DNA from: Gammaproteobacteria bacterium
GTDB lineage: Bacteria > Pseudomonadota > Gammaproteobacteria > Enterobacterales > Alteromonadaceae
Reading direction: 5' to 3'
Length of the DNA stretch: 64,000 nt
NCBI GenBank assembly: GCA_018826295.1
Contig: JAHJZX010000001.1
Span: forward strand, 62,001 to 126,000
In this document: in pieces, positions 47,567 through 55,628 of the stretch
How the letters are laid out: each line of letters begins with the position of its first letter
Position numbering within the stretch: the first letter of the stretch is position 1
The notes under the pieces: generated by a model
Database searches by the model: none
What the model was told of the DNA's origin: nothing
The model's input: only the letters and a program-made list of their open reading frames with translations
Translations under genes and position numbers: made by a program

Positions 47567-47746
47567 TTACTTTTTTCTGGAGTTTCGCAAACGGAATTTG
47601 CCAAGCAACCGATAGAGGTTGCCCACCAAGTCGAAAATTAAGTTCTCGCGGATTAATTCAGAATAGCCCCGGATAATTAGTGGGGCATCGTCTGGTAGAT
47701 TTGTTGTACCGTCTAGGATTACTGCGTGTTGATTACAACTAAACAT
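47567..47746 (-). CDS. Small ORF of 59 residues coupled to the upstream gene
   Basis: The ATG overlaps the stop codon of the 128-residue protein gene (TAATG), suggesting translational coupling. The protein reads MFSCNQHAVILDGTTNLPDD and ends LGKFRLRNSRKK, with a basic tail and a regular amphipathic middle (LIRENLIFDLVGNLYRLLG). No family recognised. A hairpin ACCCCTC / GAGGGGT lies over its stop codon and beyond (47526-47567). Confidence 0.5.
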   Translation of the reverse strand: MFSCNQHAVILDGTTNLPDDAPLIIRGYSELIRENLIFDLVGNLYRLLGKFRLRNSRKK

Positions 47747-48132
47747 TACTCCGGTAGTCGTTCTTTAAGTGCTTCCAGCAAAGCCTGCGCGCTTTGCTCA
47801 GTCGCCTGGCAAGATGCTTTGTCCAGATATGCTGAGACCTGCGCATTTAAGCTATTGTACGTATGACTAGGTACTTTAGAAGCGTGCTCTGCCAGTAGCT
47901 CTTGCTGCTCTGTCATGCCAATTACAAAACTTAGATCATCCTCGCTGGCCAGTGCTTTGGCGTCATCAGAAAGGTCAAAAGCCAGATCCATAAGCTGTTG
48001 CTTCTCTGCAGTAGAAAAGCCAATGGTATGCTCTGCGCAAGTTAGTAAAGTGACAAAAGCCCTACCATGTTCAGTAAAGCCAATAGCCGAAGGCTGTGCT
48101 GTAACAAATAGCAAAACAAGCAATGGCGTCAT
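47746..48132 (-). CDS. Hypothetical exported protein in the repeat-bracketed segment
   Basis: The 128-residue protein has a short hydrophobic N terminus (TPLLVLLFVTAQPSAIG) consistent with a signal peptide. The mature part is acidic and helical with two cysteines (LLTCAEH and ASCQATEQ). No family recognised. It lies between the two direct repeats and is upstream of the 59-residue ORF. Confidence 0.55.
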   Translation of the reverse strand: MTPLLVLLFVTAQPSAIGFTEHGRAFVTLLTCAEHTIGFSTAEKQQLMDLAFDLSDDAKALASEDDLSFVIGMTEQQELLAEHASKVPSHTYNSLNAQVSAYLDKASCQATEQSAQALLEALKERLPE

Positions 48133-48257
48133 ATGTTTGCTGATACCTTTAGACCAATCAATTCGTACAGAAATATACAGCTAAACACGGCCAAAGCCAT
48201 CACATATCCCACAGGATAATGGATAGCTTTCACTGCCATAACGGAAAATGGAGTCGT

Positions 48258-48397
48258 AGCTAATAATCGATATTTCACATAAATTGCTGAAATATAATTA
48301 ATTATATGAATTTGATTTAATTGTCTCCGACCCTTTTTCAAACAAATAATGCTGGCTTCGACGTTGGCCTACTGCGCGGCTTTCCGCGCTAAATTTC
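48258..48397 (+). repeat. Direct repeat copy 2 (about 140 bp)
   Basis: Imperfect second copy of 47199-47348, with GTCGTAGCTAAT at its left edge (48254). The 48133-48490 gap otherwise holds the toxin-antitoxin promoter. Confidence 0.85.
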
Positions 48398-48431
48398 GGT
48401 CTTGCCAGTCAAAATCGACATGTTCATTATA

Positions 48432-48478
48432 TTGTACAAGTTAAGGCTTGTGGCTATACTTGTCCGCTAAGTTGTACA
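48432..48478 (+). promoter_or_regulatory. yefM-yoeB promoter and TGTACA operators
   Basis: The -35 TTGTAC (48432-48437) and -10 TATACT (48455-48460) have 17-bp spacing. TGTACA cores at 48433 and 48473 flank the -10. E. coli YefM-YoeB binds palindromes with this TGTACA core, so autoregulation is likely. Confidence 0.75.
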
Positions 48479-48490
48479 TGTGGGGGTTGT

Positions 48491-48745
48491 ATGAGAATTG
48501 TGTCTTTTACGGAAGCAAGAAATAGCCTGAAAGCGGTATTAGATTCTGTCGTTAATGACGCAGATACCGCGGTGATTACGCGCCGTGATGCGCAAGACGC
48601 TGTTGTAATGTCGTTAGACTACTACAACAGTTTGATGGAAACGGTGCACTTACTGCGTTCACCGGCAAATGCTGAGCACTTGAATCGTTCAATTGAGCAA
48701 TTCAAAGCCGGTAAGGCAAGCCGCAGAGATTTGATTGATGAGTAG
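48491..48745 (+). CDS. yefM: Antitoxin YefM (Phd/YefM family)
   Basis: The 84-residue protein has the Phd/YefM N-terminal dimer and DNA-binding fold (RIVSFTEARNSLKAVLDSV, DAVVMSLDYYNSLMET) and a flexible C-terminal neutralising tail (NRSIEQFKAGKASRRDLIDE). It blocks YoeB and represses the operon. It overlaps the toxin gene by 8 bp. Confidence 0.93.
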   Translation: MRIVSFTEARNSLKAVLDSVVNDADTAVITRRDAQDAVVMSLDYYNSLMETVHLLRSPANAEHLNRSIEQFKAGKASRRDLIDE

Positions 48746-49001
48746 TCGTTTACTGTCATGGACTGACGAATCCTGGAGCGATTACTTATATTGGCAAACC
48801 CAGGACAAAAAAACGCTTAAACGGATAAACAAACTTATAAACGACGTTAAACGCTCACCGTTTGCAGGTATTGGTAAACCAGAGCCGTTAAAAGAATACT
48901 TAGCGGGTTTTTTGTCGCGACGTATAGATGATACGAATCGATTGGTGTACGCAGTTGAAGACAATACCATTACGGTCATCTCGTGCCGTTATCACTATTA
49001 G
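48738..49001 (+). CDS. yoeB: Toxin YoeB (RelE-fold ribosome-dependent mRNase)
   Basis: The 87-residue toxin has WTDESWSDYLYWQTQDKK at the start, GIGKPEPLKEYLAGFLSRRI in the middle and the diagnostic C terminus ISCRYHY, which holds the catalytic His and Tyr. It cuts mRNA in the ribosomal A site. The ATG at 48738 is taken rather than the TTG one codon before. Confidence 0.94.
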   Translation: MSSRLLSWTDESWSDYLYWQTQDKKTLKRINKLINDVKRSPFAGIGKPEPLKEYLAGFLSRRIDDTNRLVYAVEDNTITVISCRYHY

Positions 49002-49127
49002 ATCCGGTCATTGCACAGGGCGGCTTACAGGTTACCGAACTGGGCTAAGCTAGTACAGCTAAGCCAGACGTCGCCATTTATTACCCAAAGCCGCATTCTG
49101 CTGTGTCACTTGTGCAGCAAAGTGAAT

Positions 49128-49955
49128 CTAGAAGATATAAACAAACCCAATACCTATTTCGGCTTCATAGTTGCTGCGGGCGATGGGGCTGTTACGAACC
49201 TCGCTGCTAAAGTGCTCGTACAATGCCTCGGCGAAAATCTGCCAGTTGTCGTTGATATTATGCCGGTAGTTGTAGTCAATGCCGATTGAGCGTAAGCCGC
49301 TGCTTAATCGGGTTTCGGCTAAACCCGATGCCAGTGATTGCTCTGCAGTGACGCCGAAGCCGGTATTGGCATATTTGCTGTCGTGAAATACCGCCACCAG
49401 ATTAATCTCCGAGCCGGAACCGTCGGTTTTATCGCCGAAGCGACGGCCGACACCAAACAGGCCAAGGTTACCGTTGTCACCTGTGACCAGCCGGCTTACC
49501 AACCAATAACGCCAGTCGCTGGAGAAAGCCCGTCGCGCCTGCAGCACTAATTCAACGCCTTCTTCAATATCGCCCAAGCCATTGAGGCGGCCATCGTCAG
49601 AGTCGCTTTCTTCCCGGCCTTCGTCAAAGCCTATTAAGGCTTCCAGCAGCCAGGTATCTGCACGGAGGCCGCGCCAGCCCGCCGCCTCGCCGGCAAAGTA
49701 GAAAATGTTATCGCCGCTGCGCCACTGCACGGCACCGGCTGGCTGTATTTCAACCCCAAATTCGTCTGAGCCTTCGTAGGCGGTTTCATATTCAATGCCC
49801 GCACCAAGCGCAAACGCCCAGCCGTCATTACCACGGGTAAAGTCGTCGACTGCAGGTAAAGGTACCAGCGCCGTTTTGCCATCTTGCGCTGCAACCGTTT
49901 GCGGGAAGGAAAGCAATATCAAACTAATCAGCAGTAAATCAGTAAACGTTTTCAT
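49128..49955 (-). CDS. MipA/OmpV-family outer membrane protein, first copy
   Basis: The 275-residue protein (from MKTFTDLLLISLILL) has a signal peptide cut after VAAQ, an acidic linker, and the MipA/OmpV barrel (GWAFALGAGIEYETAYEGSD), ending with the aromatic GIGFVYIF. The family includes MltA-interacting protein and envelope-stress porins. Upstream codons before this start have no role. The two-component genes lie further upstream on the same strand. Confidence 0.85.
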   Translation of the reverse strand: MKTFTDLLLISLILLSFPQTVAAQDGKTALVPLPAVDDFTRGNDGWAFALGAGIEYETAYEGSDEFGVEIQPAGAVQWRSGDNIFYFAGEAAGWRGLRADTWLLEALIGFDEGREESDSDDGRLNGLGDIEEGVELVLQARRAFSSDWRYWLVSRLVTGDNGNLGLFGVGRRFGDKTDGSGSEINLVAVFHDSKYANTGFGVTAEQSLASGLAETRLSSGLRSIGIDYNYRHNINDNWQIFAEALYEHFSSEVRNSPIARSNYEAEIGIGFVYIF

Positions 49956-50123
49956 GTCAAAAACCTGCGCTGTTATCGGGCGGAAGGGATACTTCCGCAC
50001 TAAGTGGTCAGTGCGGGATTACGTATGGCTGGCGTAAGCCGATCTCATATCGGCTGCTTTTTTACCGGAAGACAGCCGTTTATCACGGCATGGCATAGGT
50101 AAAACACCGGTTTGCTTAAAATG

Positions 50124-51410
50124 CTAATTGCAGAGGTTAAGGTAAATACTGAAGCGGGCGCCGGCGAGTGCGGGATCCCGGTCGACAATAATACTGCCGT
50201 GATGCCACTTAATAATTTCTGCCGTGATAGCCAGGCCCAGGCCAAAGTGCGGTGAGGTATCCTCTGTTGCGGTGTCCAATTTAACGAAGGGCAGCAGGAC
50301 ATTTTTTTCCTCGGTAATGGCTATGCCGGGGCCATCGTCGCTAATGGTAATAAGCAGCTGCTGTTGTTTAACTGACAAGGTTATTTGCAGCTGGCTGTTA
50401 GCAAAGCGGCAGGCGTTGCTAATAATGTTGCTTAGAGCCCGCTCCAGCCAGTGCGGGTTGATCTGGCTGTGCAGTGGCGGCGCTGTCATTAACAGGGAGA
50501 AACGCAATTGTTGTTGCGCCAGCAAAGGTTCAATGCTGTGGCAATAGTGCTGTAACCAGGGTTGCATATGCTGACGGCTAAACTCCAGGCTAAGTGCAGT
50601 ACGGGATAAGCTGGCAAATTGTAAGAACGAGTTAACCATGGCTTCCATCCGGTCGACGTCTTGCTCCATACGTTGTAGTAGCTGCTGTTTTTTCTCGCTG
50701 CTGCTGACATCAAACAAGGCATCCAGGCCAAAGCGCAGGCAGGCAATGGGGGTACGTAAGTCGTGTGACAGGCTTTTCGCCAGCAGTTGGTTTTCATGCA
50801 GCAACTGGCTTATTTGATCGGCCATCCGGTTAAAGCTTTGCTCCAAGCCGGGGATATAGCTAAATTTGGATAAACTTAAACGGCTGCTATGTTCACCACG
50901 GCCAAAGCGCTCGGCAGCGCGGGTTAGCAGTTTTAACCGGCTGACTAACGGCCACTGCCACAGCAGTAGCAACAATGCCATACCCAGATACAGCGCTAAT
51001 GTCAGCCATAAGCTAAGCGGATGGTGTTCGTCGGTATTGGGCAGCGTCATTTTTAGCAGCCACTGCGGATATGCCGGTAATTGACGTAACAAATACTGCT
51101 GTTGATCACCGGCCAGTGCTAAACCACTGCCAGAGCTTAGCAGCGGCATTAGCTCCGCTGGAAGTGCCAGCGCCTGATAGGGCTCCAGTTGCAGGTCAAT
51201 ATCCAGATGCGTGGCCTGTTGCTGGTAATAGCCGGTTAACTCTGCTTCGCTAAGATGCTGGCTTTGCTGCACCAGATAATGCAGTAACTTTGCTGCCAGC
51301 GGCTCGGGCGCGGCCGCCAGCGGCTGAGCGGCCAGGCGATCGAGCAGGTAACCTAAGCCAAATAGTGATACCAGACAGGTAAGCAGTAAGCCAAGAAAAA
51401 TACGCGTCAT
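50124..51410 (-). CDS. Sensor histidine kinase
   Basis: The 428-residue protein has two membrane helices (MTRIFLGLLLTCLVSLFGLG and LWLTLALYLGMALLLLLWQW) around a ~130-residue periplasmic sensor. A HAMP-like linker follows, then the phospho-His in KSLSHDLRTPIACLRFG, the N box LSNIISNACRFA, and the G boxes ISDDGPGI and FGLGLAITAEI. The layout is RstB/ParS-like. It starts 4 bp after the response regulator stop. The sensed signal is unknown; envelope damage is suggested by its neighbours. Confidence 0.92.
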   Translation of the reverse strand: MTRIFLGLLLTCLVSLFGLGYLLDRLAAQPLAAAPEPLAAKLLHYLVQQSQHLSEAELTGYYQQQATHLDIDLQLEPYQALALPAELMPLLSSGSGLALAGDQQQYLLRQLPAYPQWLLKMTLPNTDEHHPLSLWLTLALYLGMALLLLLWQWPLVSRLKLLTRAAERFGRGEHSSRLSLSKFSYIPGLEQSFNRMADQISQLLHENQLLAKSLSHDLRTPIACLRFGLDALFDVSSSEKKQQLLQRMEQDVDRMEAMVNSFLQFASLSRTALSLEFSRQHMQPWLQHYCHSIEPLLAQQQLRFSLLMTAPPLHSQINPHWLERALSNIISNACRFANSQLQITLSVKQQQLLITISDDGPGIAITEEKNVLLPFVKLDTATEDTSPHFGLGLAITAEIIKWHHGSIIVDRDPALAGARFSIYLNLCN

Positions 51411-51414
51411 CAGC

Positions 51415-52137
51415 TTATTGCCAGGCGTCGGCAACAAACAAGTAGCCTTTACCCCAGATGGTTTTTATCCGTTGTGGCTGGCTACTATTGTCATTTAATT
51501 TGCGCCGCAGTACTGAGATCAGCATATCTATGCGCCGGTCTAAGCCGTCATAGTCGCGGCCTGTCATATGTAAAAATACCTGTTGCCGGCTTAGTACAGT
51601 GCCGGCATTGCTGGCCAGTAACCAGAGTAATTTAAATTCGGTGGCAGACAAGCTGATTTCAGTCTCAGCCAGGCTTACCCGGTGCGACACCTTACTCAGG
51701 GTTAATACACCAAACAGCAGTTGTTCCGCTTCGGTTGTGCTGTGCTGCGGCAGCTGAAGCCGGCGCAGTACATTTTGGATCCGCGCCAGTAAAGCCCGTG
51801 GTCGGATAGGTTTGATCAGGTAATCGTTGGCGCCACTTTCCAGTGCCAGCACTTCATCCAGCTCTTCGCCCTGCGCTGTCAGCATTAATACCGGGATGTC
51901 TGACTGCTGGCGGATCTGTCGGCAAATTTCCAGACCGTTAACGCCGGGCAGCATCAGATCAAGCAGTATTAAATCTGCCTGATGCTGTTGCCACTGTGCC
52001 AGCGCAACGTCACCACGGCTAAAATGGGTGACCTGAAAGCCCCGTTGTTGCAGGAAATCGCTTATCCATTGCGCCAGTGCCATGTCATCTTCAATCAGCA
52101 ATAAGTTAGCCGTGTCTGCTATCTGCATGGTGTTCAA
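51415..52137 (-). CDS. OmpR-family response regulator
   Basis: The 240-residue regulator has an acidic pair in LLIEDDMALA, the phospho-Asp in DLILLDLMLPGVNGLE, a conserved Thr in LMLTAQGEELDE, a Lys in YLIKPIRPRAL, and a winged-helix output ending RIKTIWGKGYLFVADAWQ. It is partnered by the kinase immediately downstream. CTGACA-type sites near the neighbouring genes could be its targets. Confidence 0.95.
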   Translation of the reverse strand: MNTMQIADTANLLLIEDDMALAQWISDFLQQRGFQVTHFSRGDVALAQWQQHQADLILLDLMLPGVNGLEICRQIRQQSDIPVLMLTAQGEELDEVLALESGANDYLIKPIRPRALLARIQNVLRRLQLPQHSTTEAEQLLFGVLTLSKVSHRVSLAETEISLSATEFKLLWLLASNAGTVLSRQQVFLHMTGRDYDGLDRRIDMLISVLRRKLNDNSSQPQRIKTIWGKGYLFVADAWQ

Positions 52138-52186
52138 TTTGCCGTTCCCTGAGCTGGTGCAAGCTTGCTACTATATCGCAGCAAGC

Positions 52187-52213
52187 TTGACAATTTTGTA
52201 TCAAAAATGTCAA
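52187..52213 (-). promoter_or_regulatory. TTGACA...TGTCAA palindrome ahead of the response regulator
   Basis: TTGACA (52187-52192) and TGTCAA (52208-52213) form the ends of a 27-base palindrome with A/T-rich arms, 50 bp upstream of the regulator start and overlapping the TonB receptor stop codon. GCAAGCTTG is also repeated at 52159 and 52181. Confidence 0.5.
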
Positions 52214-54270
52214 AACCAAATTTTAACACCGGCGTACGGGAAAATCCCCAGATCTTCTTCTTTGTCGATACTATAGCTTTGCGAATCAGGCGTATTTAGC
52301 AGATAGTAACCGCTGATGTTTTCCCGGTTGTATAAATTGCGTACGGCGATGGTGTACTCGGCCGGCCGGCCAAACAGCTGGCTGCTGCGCTTAAATTCGA
52401 CATCCAGCCGGTGATAAAACGGTAGGCGCTCGCTGTTTAGCTCGCCATAAACCGGTAGCAAATAATCCGGGTGATGAGGATTAGGCCGGGCGCCAATAAT
52501 GGGCGAGTAGCGGTTGCCGGAGCGGCCGGTAAAAACCGCACCCATTGTCCAATGCGGGTTTAGTTTGTAATTCAGTACGGCACTAACCACCAGCGGCGTA
52601 TCCAGCCGGTATTCAGTGCTGACTGCAGTAAGGGGATCTTTGCGCTCTGACTGTGAATAACTAAGCGATACCCAGCCAGACCAGTTGTCTGTCAGTTGTT
52701 TTTCCAGCATCAGTTCTACACCGCGGGCGCTGCCGCTGACATCGCTGGCGTAGTGTTGGCCGCTGCTATCCTCAGCAGGCGCCAGGGCTCGGGCCAGATG
52801 CCATAGCTTTTTATAGTACAACTCAAGTTTGAGCTGCCAGCCGTTAAACTGATAACTGCCGCCTGTGGCGTAGTGGTCTGCTTTGGGGGAGTCTAACCGG
52901 CGGTTACCGACTTTGGGCAAAATTTGCTCCAAATCAGGTGTTTTCTGGTGGCGTCCGGCACTGGCAAACCAGGCTAACGTATCGCTTAACTGCCAGTGTA
53001 GCTGCGTACGTGGCGCCAGCATAGCGGCGTTGGTATCACGCTCTTTGTCATAACGTAAGCCCAATTGCCAGCGCACGTTGCTACCTAGTTGCCAAATGCT
53101 GTCGATAAAGGCCGAGTGATAACGCTGGGTTAAGCCGTCGTTGTCCTGCTCGCGCTCGCCGCGGTTGGCCTGGCAATCCTGTTGATGGTCGGTGCAGTAA
53201 TATGGAATTAAATCATATTCATAGCTTACATCCAGCTCACCGGCTTCAGCACCGGCATGCAATGACAGTGCAGCGTTGAGCCGTTGTTGCCAGCTTATTT
53301 GCACTTCGCGGTAATGCTGCTTTAGCTGATAAAACTGCGCGTCGCCAAAGGAGGCTTTTTCGTTTTGCTGCAGGTTTAACGCTGACAGATTAAGTTGCTG
53401 GCTGTGGTTGCCAAAAAATTGATAGCGTAGTTGTTGACTGTGCCAGTTAGTATTAAAGGCCGCATCGCCGATATTTTCCGGATCTATCCGGCCGGCATCA
53501 GAAGCAGCGGACATGTTAATGCCGGCTTTTTCTGCTACGCCCAAGCTGGTTAACGTGAATTTATGCCGCTGCCCTGGCCGCCATTGATAGCGTAGCTGGT
53601 AGTCACTTAATTGTGGCGGTTTGGTTACCGTTACACCATCTTCCAGCTCATCGTCTTTAGCGACAAAATGCTGCAGCGTACTTAAGCGGTAGGCGGCATA
53701 AAACGCCTGGTTTTCTGTCAGGGCGCCTTCTGCCAGTACTGAGGTGCGTAGCATATTTAAGTCAACTACCGCGCTAAGCGGCTGCGCTTTAGGGTCGCGC
53801 AGGCGCAAATCAAATACGGCGCCGGTGGCATGGCCAAAAGGTGCGGCAAAGGCGGCAGGGTATAACGAAAACTGCGCCAGCAGTTCGGGGTTGATAGCAC
53901 TGCCGTACAGGTTATTCAGCACAGGCCCGCTGCGCTGGCCATCCAGCATAAAATGATTATCATACGGCGACGAGCCCCGCACTGCCGGGGCACTTTCCGT
54001 GCTGTCATATATTACGCCGGGCAGGGTATAAACGGCCTGTATCGGATCACCCATCACGGCGGCAACATTCAGCAGCTTTTGGGTATCTTCATCCACCTCT
54101 GTCTGCGGCATATTGCGCTGGCCTTGTATGGTCAGACGCTCCACCTGGCTGTTAACAGCGTTGGTTTGTTGCGTGCTTGCAGTCTGTGCCAGCGTATAAG
54201 CCGGATGGCAATAAAATGCTAAGCTGCTAAATAGGATTAATTTAGTGTGTTTCACTGTTTTGCCCATCAC
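52210..54270 (-). CDS. TonB-dependent outer membrane receptor
   Basis: The 686-residue receptor has a signal peptide (cut after TLAQ), a plug domain at about 45-160 (AVYTLPGVIYDS, APAVRGSSPYDNHFMLDG, GHATGAVFDLRL), and a 22-strand-type barrel ending GIFPYAGVKIWF. The substrate is not clear; siderophores or peptides are possible. Position between DUF3019/MipA genes and the two-component system suggests shared control. The start is one of two adjacent ATG codons. Confidence 0.9.
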   Translation of the reverse strand: MMGKTVKHTKLILFSSLAFYCHPAYTLAQTASTQQTNAVNSQVERLTIQGQRNMPQTEVDEDTQKLLNVAAVMGDPIQAVYTLPGVIYDSTESAPAVRGSSPYDNHFMLDGQRSGPVLNNLYGSAINPELLAQFSLYPAAFAAPFGHATGAVFDLRLRDPKAQPLSAVVDLNMLRTSVLAEGALTENQAFYAAYRLSTLQHFVAKDDELEDGVTVTKPPQLSDYQLRYQWRPGQRHKFTLTSLGVAEKAGINMSAASDAGRIDPENIGDAAFNTNWHSQQLRYQFFGNHSQQLNLSALNLQQNEKASFGDAQFYQLKQHYREVQISWQQRLNAALSLHAGAEAGELDVSYEYDLIPYYCTDHQQDCQANRGEREQDNDGLTQRYHSAFIDSIWQLGSNVRWQLGLRYDKERDTNAAMLAPRTQLHWQLSDTLAWFASAGRHQKTPDLEQILPKVGNRRLDSPKADHYATGGSYQFNGWQLKLELYYKKLWHLARALAPAEDSSGQHYASDVSGSARGVELMLEKQLTDNWSGWVSLSYSQSERKDPLTAVSTEYRLDTPLVVSAVLNYKLNPHWTMGAVFTGRSGNRYSPIIGARPNPHHPDYLLPVYGELNSERLPFYHRLDVEFKRSSQLFGRPAEYTIAVRNLYNRENISGYYLLNTPDSQSYSIDKEEDLGIFPYAGVKIWF

Positions 54271-54329
54271 TGAGTTATTAACGGTGATGGTATTCTGGCG
54301 CAGTGCTGTGCAGCATGTTGTACAAGGCT

Positions 54330-54356
54330 TGTCAGTAAAATGTCAGCAAGTGTCAG
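54330..54356 (-). promoter_or_regulatory. Three CTGACA direct repeats upstream of the TonB receptor
   Basis: TGTCAG occurs at 54330, 54341 and 54351 (CTGACA on the gene strand), spaced 11 and 10 bp. This is one helical turn, the arrangement bound by OmpR-type regulators. Confidence 0.65.
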
Positions 54357-54742
54357 AAGCGCCGCCACAGCCGCTTTTTCTGCGCATTGTGTACCCAGTT
54401 CACTTCTACGCTGGCGCTGTCGAGCAACACTGATGGCTGGCCGTTGGTATCCAGCTGCCATAATGTTAATTGCTGGCTGCTGGCATGTTCAAAGCGCCAG
54501 CGCCACTGCGCGCCAGCGCTATTTTGCCAGCAGTGTAAAACCTGTTGTTGCAGGTACAGGCAAACATTGTCGGCCTTGGGCAGTTGCCAGCTCACCTGCA
54601 CCTGGGTGTGACAACTGCGGCCCTGTTGTAAGGTTACGCAGGTTGCCGGGGTAAGTTGCAGCAATTGGTCAGCGGCAGCGCAGCCCGGCCACAGACAGCC
54701 AGCGAGTATCAGGATATAGCAGTAGCTTTTATTTATAGACAT
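54353..54742 (-). CDS. DUF3019-domain exported protein
   Basis: The protein (129 residues from MSINKSYCYILILAGC) has a signal peptide. It then has a beta-rich DUF3019 domain with paired cysteines (TPATCVTLQQGRSCHTQ, NVCLYLQQQVLHCWQ) and the SASVEVNWVHN end. The family is confined to marine and brackish gammaproteobacteria, usually beside MipA/OmpV and a two-component system, as here. It overlaps the upstream MipA gene by 14 bp. Confidence 0.85.
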   Translation of the reverse strand: MSINKSYCYILILAGCLWPGCAAADQLLQLTPATCVTLQQGRSCHTQVQVSWQLPKADNVCLYLQQQVLHCWQNSAGAQWRWRFEHASSQQLTLWQLDTNGQPSVLLDSASVEVNWVHNAQKKRLWRRF

Positions 54743-55544
54743 AGCGGAATATAACAAAAGACTGCCATTCGGGTTTATCCCGGGTTAGCGGGCTATCAGT
54801 ATGCGCCTTACTATACCAGTTTATGCCCGACCCCAGCTCCATTACCCATTTAGGATGCAGCGGATAAACGCCAACCAGGCCAAAGTGCTGCCGCCAGCCG
54901 CTGCCTGTCTGATACTCAGGTCTATCTGGCCGGCTTTCGGTAGCGGTAACGCCGTAGTAGTAATTAATCAGCTTAGCGCTGTGCCAGCTTAACTCGGTAT
55001 TAAGGTAGAGATCCCAGTTGTTGTATTCAAAGCGATGGCCGTAAAACAGGCTGACTATTTCACCGTGGTGGGCAATAACATCTTTGCTAAGCTGCACAGA
55101 AAGCCGTTGGTTTTCGCTAAGTTGCTGCTGATAGCGTAGCCCTGGTAACAGGTCGTGTTTCCGATCGTTCAGGCCTTCCAGGCTTTTAAGCCTCAAACCA
55201 TCGTTGGAGGATAGCGTAGGGCCAAAACCATAATGATAGTTTGCGGCGATCAGGGCAATATTGTAATCGTCGTTTTTGACTAAACGATATCCCAGCGTCG
55301 GGTCGCCAAATACGTAACCACTGCGCACACTGTCGGTTTCGGCAAACCAGTTTTTGTATTCAAAATCAAAGTGTATCTGTACCTGCGGTAAGCCGTTTAA
55401 CTTGCTATCAAAGTCCGGCACAAGGTTACGGCCATGGCTGACGCCAAAACCGACGCCCAGTTGCCAGTTAAATGTTGATTCCTCCCCGACGGCGCTGTTG
55501 CCAGTTAGCAGAGCAAGGCCGAAGTACAACAGCAGTTTACGCAC
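54729..55544 (-). CDS. MipA/OmpV-family outer membrane protein, second copy
   Basis: The 271-residue protein starts at a GTG with AGGGA six bases upstream, giving VRKLLLYFGLALLTG as signal peptide. Longer forms from upstream ATGs would mask it. The barrel has NWQLGVGFGVSHGRNLVPDF, WFAETDSVRSGYVFGD and HPKWVMELGSGINWY, ending FVIFRYVYK. It is the first gene of the unit with DUF3019 and is only distantly similar to the copy at 49.1 kb. Confidence 0.83.
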   Translation of the reverse strand: MRKLLLYFGLALLTGNSAVGEESTFNWQLGVGFGVSHGRNLVPDFDSKLNGLPQVQIHFDFEYKNWFAETDSVRSGYVFGDPTLGYRLVKNDDYNIALIAANYHYGFGPTLSSNDGLRLKSLEGLNDRKHDLLPGLRYQQQLSENQRLSVQLSKDVIAHHGEIVSLFYGHRFEYNNWDLYLNTELSWHSAKLINYYYGVTATESRPDRPEYQTGSGWRQHFGLVGVYPLHPKWVMELGSGINWYSKAHTDSPLTRDKPEWQSFVIFRYVYK

Positions 55545-55610
55545 AGCAATTCCCTGCATCAGATAAAACATTACTGTAACGGCTAAATTGTGCAAAAACT
55601 GTATAAAAAA

Positions 55611-55628
55611 TGTCAGTGTTAGTGTCAG
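55611..55628 (-). promoter_or_regulatory. CTGACA direct repeats upstream of the second mipA
   Basis: On the gene strand CTGACA-CTAACA-CTGACA lies about 70 bp upstream of the GTG start. It matches the repeats before the TonB receptor and overlaps the end of xseA. Confidence 0.65.

Noticed and set aside
49002-49127. Searched for an attC after yoeB, which would make the toxin pair a fourth cassette
   Set aside because: No GTTRRRY core or attC-like hairpin is present downstream of yoeB.
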